Source of the DNA: an uncultured Lachnospiraceae bacterium | GTDB lineage: Bacteria; Bacillota; Clostridia; Lachnospirales; Lachnospiraceae | DNA length: 8,117 nt | Assembly (NCBI GenBank): GCA_947565255.1 | Contig: CANOFI010000095.1 | Span: forward strand, 1-8,117 | Direction: 5' to 3' | Shown: piece after piece, positions 6,609 to 8,117 of the stretch | Layout: every line of letters begins with the position of its first letter | Numbering within the stretch: position 1 is the first letter of the stretch | Notes under the pieces: generated by a model | The model's database searches: none | What the model saw: the letters and a program-made list of their open reading frames with translations, nothing else | What the model was told of the DNA's origin: nothing | Program-made: the position numbers and the translations under genes

Positions 6609-6666
6609 CCATTTCTTGATGATTTCTACCGAAATCCTCCTTTAAGGAAAACTGCAGCCGCAAAAT

Positions 6667-6697
6667 ATGGGAGGATGCCGTCTTGACATCCTCCCAT
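6667..6697 (-). terminator. Intrinsic terminator of the dockerin-protein gene
   Basis: A perfect 11-bp stem (6667-6677 with 6687-6697) with a 9-base loop lies 45 bases after the stop codon of the minus-strand gene at 6742. On the minus strand the stem is followed by ATTTTG, a short T-rich run. On the + strand the following sequence is less T-rich. It separates the dockerin gene from the catabolic operon, which then begins at its own promoter. Confidence 0.75.
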
Positions 6698-6741
6698 TTG
6701 CTGTTGCCAGGTTCTTTTCACTTGTTATTCTCTAAAAATAA

Positions 6742-8097
6742 TCATTTAAAGTCAGAAATCAAATTCAATGCTTTCTTCAGAATTAACTGTGCATCCTTTA
6801 ATTCCACTTTGCCATTCTTATCTACATCTGCAGCCTTTGTCTGTTTTGCATCTAACTCTGTAAGATTTAACGCCTTCTTTAATGCCAGCTGCGCATCCTT
6901 TAATTCTATCTTGCCATTGCCGTCTACATCGCCTAACACTGCATCGCCGGTAACCGGTTCTGCTGATGTGCCCGGAGCTGCTGACCCGGACGGTTCTGCT
7001 GATGTGCCTGGTTTCGTACTTACCGGCGGCTTTGACACTCCTGGTTCCTCTGATTTAGCAGGTTCGGAAGCTGCAGGTTCGGAAACCGTCGGTCCCTGTG
7101 AAGGAGCCGGCTCAATATTCTTCGTCTTAGCTATCTCATAAAGTGCGGCTGCCTGCTCAGAAGTAAACGGAACATCATAGAATGCTACATTATCCAGCGC
7201 TGTGCCTTCCGTTGTTGCTACATAATATCCAGCTGCTTCTTCCACACAAAGGGCATGCCCGCCGAAACTCAGTGTCGTTCCTTCATCTACGAGCATCTCT
7301 AAAATTGTCATTCCATTTGTATTGCCGTTAAAGCCTGGGCGACCCTCTATGGCATCGTTCCTGCTTCCATACCCGAGTCCATTACCGGTCTTGAAAATAC
7401 TATCCCCGTTAGGTACTATCATCGGGTCATCATCGCTTGCCGAACCATAATATCCCCATCCAACATTAAATGATTTATTCACAAGTACCTTTTCCGCTTC
7501 ATCCAAATTTGTATAAATCATTCTGTCTTTTTCCACGCCGTCCACATAAGTAATGATGCAGTCATTTTTAATAACACGGGTAATATAATGCCATTCTGCC
7601 GGCTTGTTCACAAGCGCTTCCGGCTGGTACGTCGTAACATCACCTTTCTTAATAAAACTGGAAGCCACTGCATAGTTTGCACGCTGCGGAGATTCTTTTC
7701 CATAAGAAGCATTGCCTTTCATCATAGGAACTGCCCCGCATTCATAATATGCCCAGGATCCCGAAGAATTCAGCTGCAGACCTCCTGCAGTCTCAGGTAC
7801 ATAACGGATCTGACTGCCTTCTGCGCCAAGATGTGCATATTCATCTTTGTTAAATGCTTCGCCAATTCTGCCAAGCTCATACGACCCAATCACCACCTGC
7901 CCTCTGAAGTTAATATAATCCGGTTTCAGATAGCAGGCATCCGCATCCCCTTTATATTCAGGATTAAATCTTATAAATAATCCACAGTTCTTATAGACCG
8001 TGTACGTTCCCGACGGCAGGGAAGAATTGATACTCACCTTCTGTCCGGTGCCATTCTCCACCTTCATTCCTACTAATAATCTTTTTACTCTTTTCAT
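6742..8097 (-). CDS. LamG-like domain protein with C-terminal type I dockerin
   Basis: 451 residues as read from the ATG at 8097, which has GGAGG about 9 bases upstream. The body (about 30-325) looks like a laminin-G/concanavalin-fold domain: EWHYITRVIK (168-177), ITYVDGV (182-188) and, near its end, LDNVAFYDVPFTSEQAAALY (301-320). A linker rich in Pro, Ser, Glu and Gly follows (about 329-385). The C terminus (387-447) is a type I dockerin with two F-hand calcium loops, D390-V-D-G-N-G-K-I-E-L-K-D401 and D424-V-D-K-N-G-K-V-E-L-K-D435. The LamG part probably binds carbohydrate; dockerins bind cohesins on a scaffold or on partner enzymes. No catalytic domain is visible. Oddly, MKRVKRLLVGM resembles the charged start of a signal peptide, but polar KVENGTGQK follows with no hydrophobic core. 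The frame is open to the window edge, so this may also be the end of a longer gene. Transcription ends at the hairpin near 6680. Confidence 0.8.
   Translation of the reverse strand: MKRVKRLLVGMKVENGTGQKVSINSSLPSGTYTVYKNCGLFIRFNPEYKGDADACYLKPDYINFRGQVVIGSYELGRIGEAFNKDEYAHLGAEGSQIRYVPETAGGLQLNSSGSWAYYECGAVPMMKGNASYGKESPQRANYAVASSFIKKGDVTTYQPEALVNKPAEWHYITRVIKNDCIITYVDGVEKDRMIYTNLDEAEKVLVNKSFNVGWGYYGSASDDDPMIVPNGDSIFKTGNGLGYGSRNDAIEGRPGFNGNTNGMTILEMLVDEGTTLSFGGHALCVEEAAGYYVATTEGTALDNVAFYDVPFTSEQAAALYEIAKTKNIEPAPSQGPTVSEPAASEPAKSEEPGVSKPPVSTKPGTSAEPSGSAAPGTSAEPVTGDAVLGDVDGNGKIELKDAQLALKKALNLTELDAKQTKAADVDKNGKVELKDAQLILKKALNLISDFK
6770..6930 (-). repeat. Internal duplication coding for the two dockerin F-hand motifs
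   Basis: Two 59-base segments, 6770-6828 and 6872-6930, align without gaps; by my count 43 of 59 bases match. They encode the two calcium-loop-plus-helix units of the dockerin (DVDxNGK[IV]ELKDAQL). The identity is highest over the loop and the start of the helix. This duplication is the defining feature of type I dockerins. Confidence 0.85.
6956..7011 (-). repeat. Short direct repeat in the Pro/Ser linker
   Basis: Two 20-base copies, 6956-6975 and 6992-7011, differ at one base and encode GTSAEP twice in the linker before the dockerin. The 36-base period is in frame, so copy number could change by slippage without breaking the gene. Confidence 0.7.
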
Positions 8098-8117
8098 TAT
8101 ACATGACCTCCATTCTC

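Noticed and set aside
6590..6645. Tiny minus-strand open frame (MVEIFCE) after an AAAGGAGGA-like sequence
   Set aside because: The spacing from the AAAGGAGGA to the ATG is too long, the frame is only 7 codons, and it overlaps the predicted -35 region.
6683..7141. 152-residue + strand open frame over the dockerin region
   Set aside because: It mirrors the duplicated dockerin and linker codons; the apparent repeats come from the real gene on the other strand.
1..8117. CRISPR arrays, tRNA or rRNA genes, insertion sequences
   Set aside because: No regularly spaced repeats, tRNA-like cloverleaf, rRNA segments, transposase or terminal inverted repeats were seen.

Overview
The window looks like chromosomal DNA from a low-GC Gram-positive anaerobe of the class Clostridia, most likely a gut-type Lachnospiraceae. 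The grounds are strong GGAGG-type ribosome binding sites, short intergenic gaps, a class B-type sortase, a split (two-gene) transketolase, a dockerin-bearing extracellular-type protein, and the overall codon and protein style. This is inference from gene content; there is no rRNA or other taxonomic marker here.

Layout: (1) Bases 1-145 are an AT-rich upstream region for a sortase gene on the + strand (146-1048). (2) A strong bidirectional hairpin terminator (1062-1102) separates it from a convergent minus-strand operon. (3) That operon reads from about 6574 down to 1103: an L-fucose/L-arabinose isomerase-family protein, transketolase N-terminal half, transketolase C-terminal half (8-base overlap), a GNAT acetyltransferase, and a GlpK-like FGGY sugar kinase. 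It has a good sigma-A-type promoter (TTGAAA, 16 bp, TATAAT), a leader of about 125 nt with a GC-rich hairpin, and a perfect AGTTAGT/ACTAACT inverted repeat just before the first ribosome binding site, which is a plausible repressor operator. (4) Upstream of the operon promoter, and cut off from it by a hairpin terminator (6667-6697), is another minus-strand gene (6742-8097). It encodes a LamG-like/concanavalin-fold protein with a Pro/Ser-rich linker and a C-terminal type I dockerin.

The operon is the most interesting part. Isomerase (aldose to ketose), kinase (ketose to ketose phosphate) and split transketolase (two-carbon transfer) make a complete route for a short or branched sugar. The same enzyme logic is known for the D-apiose transketolase pathway (apiose, apulose, apulose 4-phosphate, then dihydroxyacetone phosphate plus xylulose 5-phosphate). 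The kinase is GlpK-like overall, but two positions that line the glycerol pocket in E. coli GlpK (Gln246 and Phe270) are serines here. This argues against plain glycerol as substrate. The substrate assignment is a hypothesis: no transporter, glycosidase or regulator lies in the window to confirm it.
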